Below are positions 7,253 through 7,422 of a stretch of 7,422 nucleotides of DNA, in pieces; within the stretch, counting starts at the first letter, position 1; each line of letters opens with the position of its first letter. The position numbers and the translations under genes are program-made. Where the stretch lies: NCBI GenBank assembly GCA_027001105.1, contig JALTMZ010000033.1, forward strand, positions 1-7,422. Direction: 5' to 3'. A model generated the notes under the pieces. That model had not been told where the DNA came from. It saw only the letters and a program-made list of their open reading frames with translations, and made no database searches. The DNA comes from Thermococcus sp. GTDB lineage: Archaea > Methanobacteriota_B > Thermococci > Thermococcales > Thermococcaceae.

Positions 7253-7422
7253 GTTTCACTGTCTTTCCAGTCCTTGAAGACTCGTAGGCGGCTAAAACGA
7301 TCTTTAAATTCCTCCTCGCGTCTTCTCCAGTTATTGGAGGTTCTTTATCCTCCAGTATGGATTCTATAAAATATCTAACGATACTCTCGACATCCAATCT
7401 TTCCCAGTATATTTTTTCGGCC
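7248..7422 (-). CDS. Gfo/Idh/MocA-family dehydrogenase, C-terminal end (5' part outside window)
   Basis: An open frame enters from the right edge (first full codon 7421-7419) and runs 57 residues to a TAG at 7250-7248. The ending FIESILEDKEPPITGEDARRNLKIVLAAYESSRTGKTVKL is the characteristic C-terminus of Gfo/Idh/MocA oxidoreductases: a helix with the G-E-D-A-R stretch, then A-Y-x-S-S-x-T-G-K-x-V-x-L. These enzymes use NAD(P) to oxidise or reduce sugars, sugar acids or cyclitols such as inositol; the Rossmann domain and active-site Lys lie outside the window, so the substrate cannot be inferred. It is on the same strand as the sugar transporter and 120 bases upstream of it, and may act on the imported compound. 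It is too short in the window to judge integrity. Confidence 0.85.
   Translation of the reverse strand, partial: AEKIYWERLDVESIVRYFIESILEDKEPPITGEDARRNLKIVLAAYESSRTGKTVKL

Overview
The window looks like chromosomal DNA of a hyperthermophilic archaeon of the order Thermococcales (Thermococcus/Pyrococcus group). The evidence is a tungsten glyceraldehyde-3-phosphate:ferredoxin oxidoreductase (GAPOR), a short archaeal-type triosephosphate isomerase, a TrmB-family sugar regulator, a CUT1 sugar ABC transporter whose binding protein is a lipoprotein with a Thr-rich linker, archaeal TATA-type promoter sequence, GGTG-type ribosome binding sites and oligo-T terminators. By eye the GC content is in the low forties. 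The species cannot be fixed from the sequence alone.

Left part, plus strand (1-1915): the C-terminal 397 residues of GAPOR, cut by the window edge, then tpiA 42 bases after the GAPOR stop (to the preferred ATG). Both enzymes handle glyceraldehyde-3-phosphate. Archaeal TPI interconverts it with DHAP, and GAPOR oxidises it to 3-phosphoglycerate while reducing ferredoxin, so together they form the triose step of the modified Embden-Meyerhof pathway.

Middle and right, minus strand (7127 down to 1955): a compact five-gene operon in the order solute-binding lipoprotein, MalF-like permease, MalG-like permease, MalK-like ATPase, TrmB-family regulator. Gaps are 8-9 bases, with one 4-base overlap, and the ribosome binding sites are embedded in the preceding stop codons. 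A TATA box lies about 50 bases upstream of the first gene. The regulator probably senses the imported sugar and controls its own operon. The operon converges on tpiA with only 39 bases between stop codons.

Right edge, minus strand (7248-7422): the last 57 residues of a Gfo/Idh/MocA-family NAD(P)-dependent dehydrogenase. It is followed by an oligo-T terminator and a spaced 9-bp inverted repeat that lies upstream of the transporter promoter.

Nothing here is a clearly unprecedented system. The most open questions are the substrate of the transporter-regulator-dehydrogenase cluster and the operator used by the regulator.
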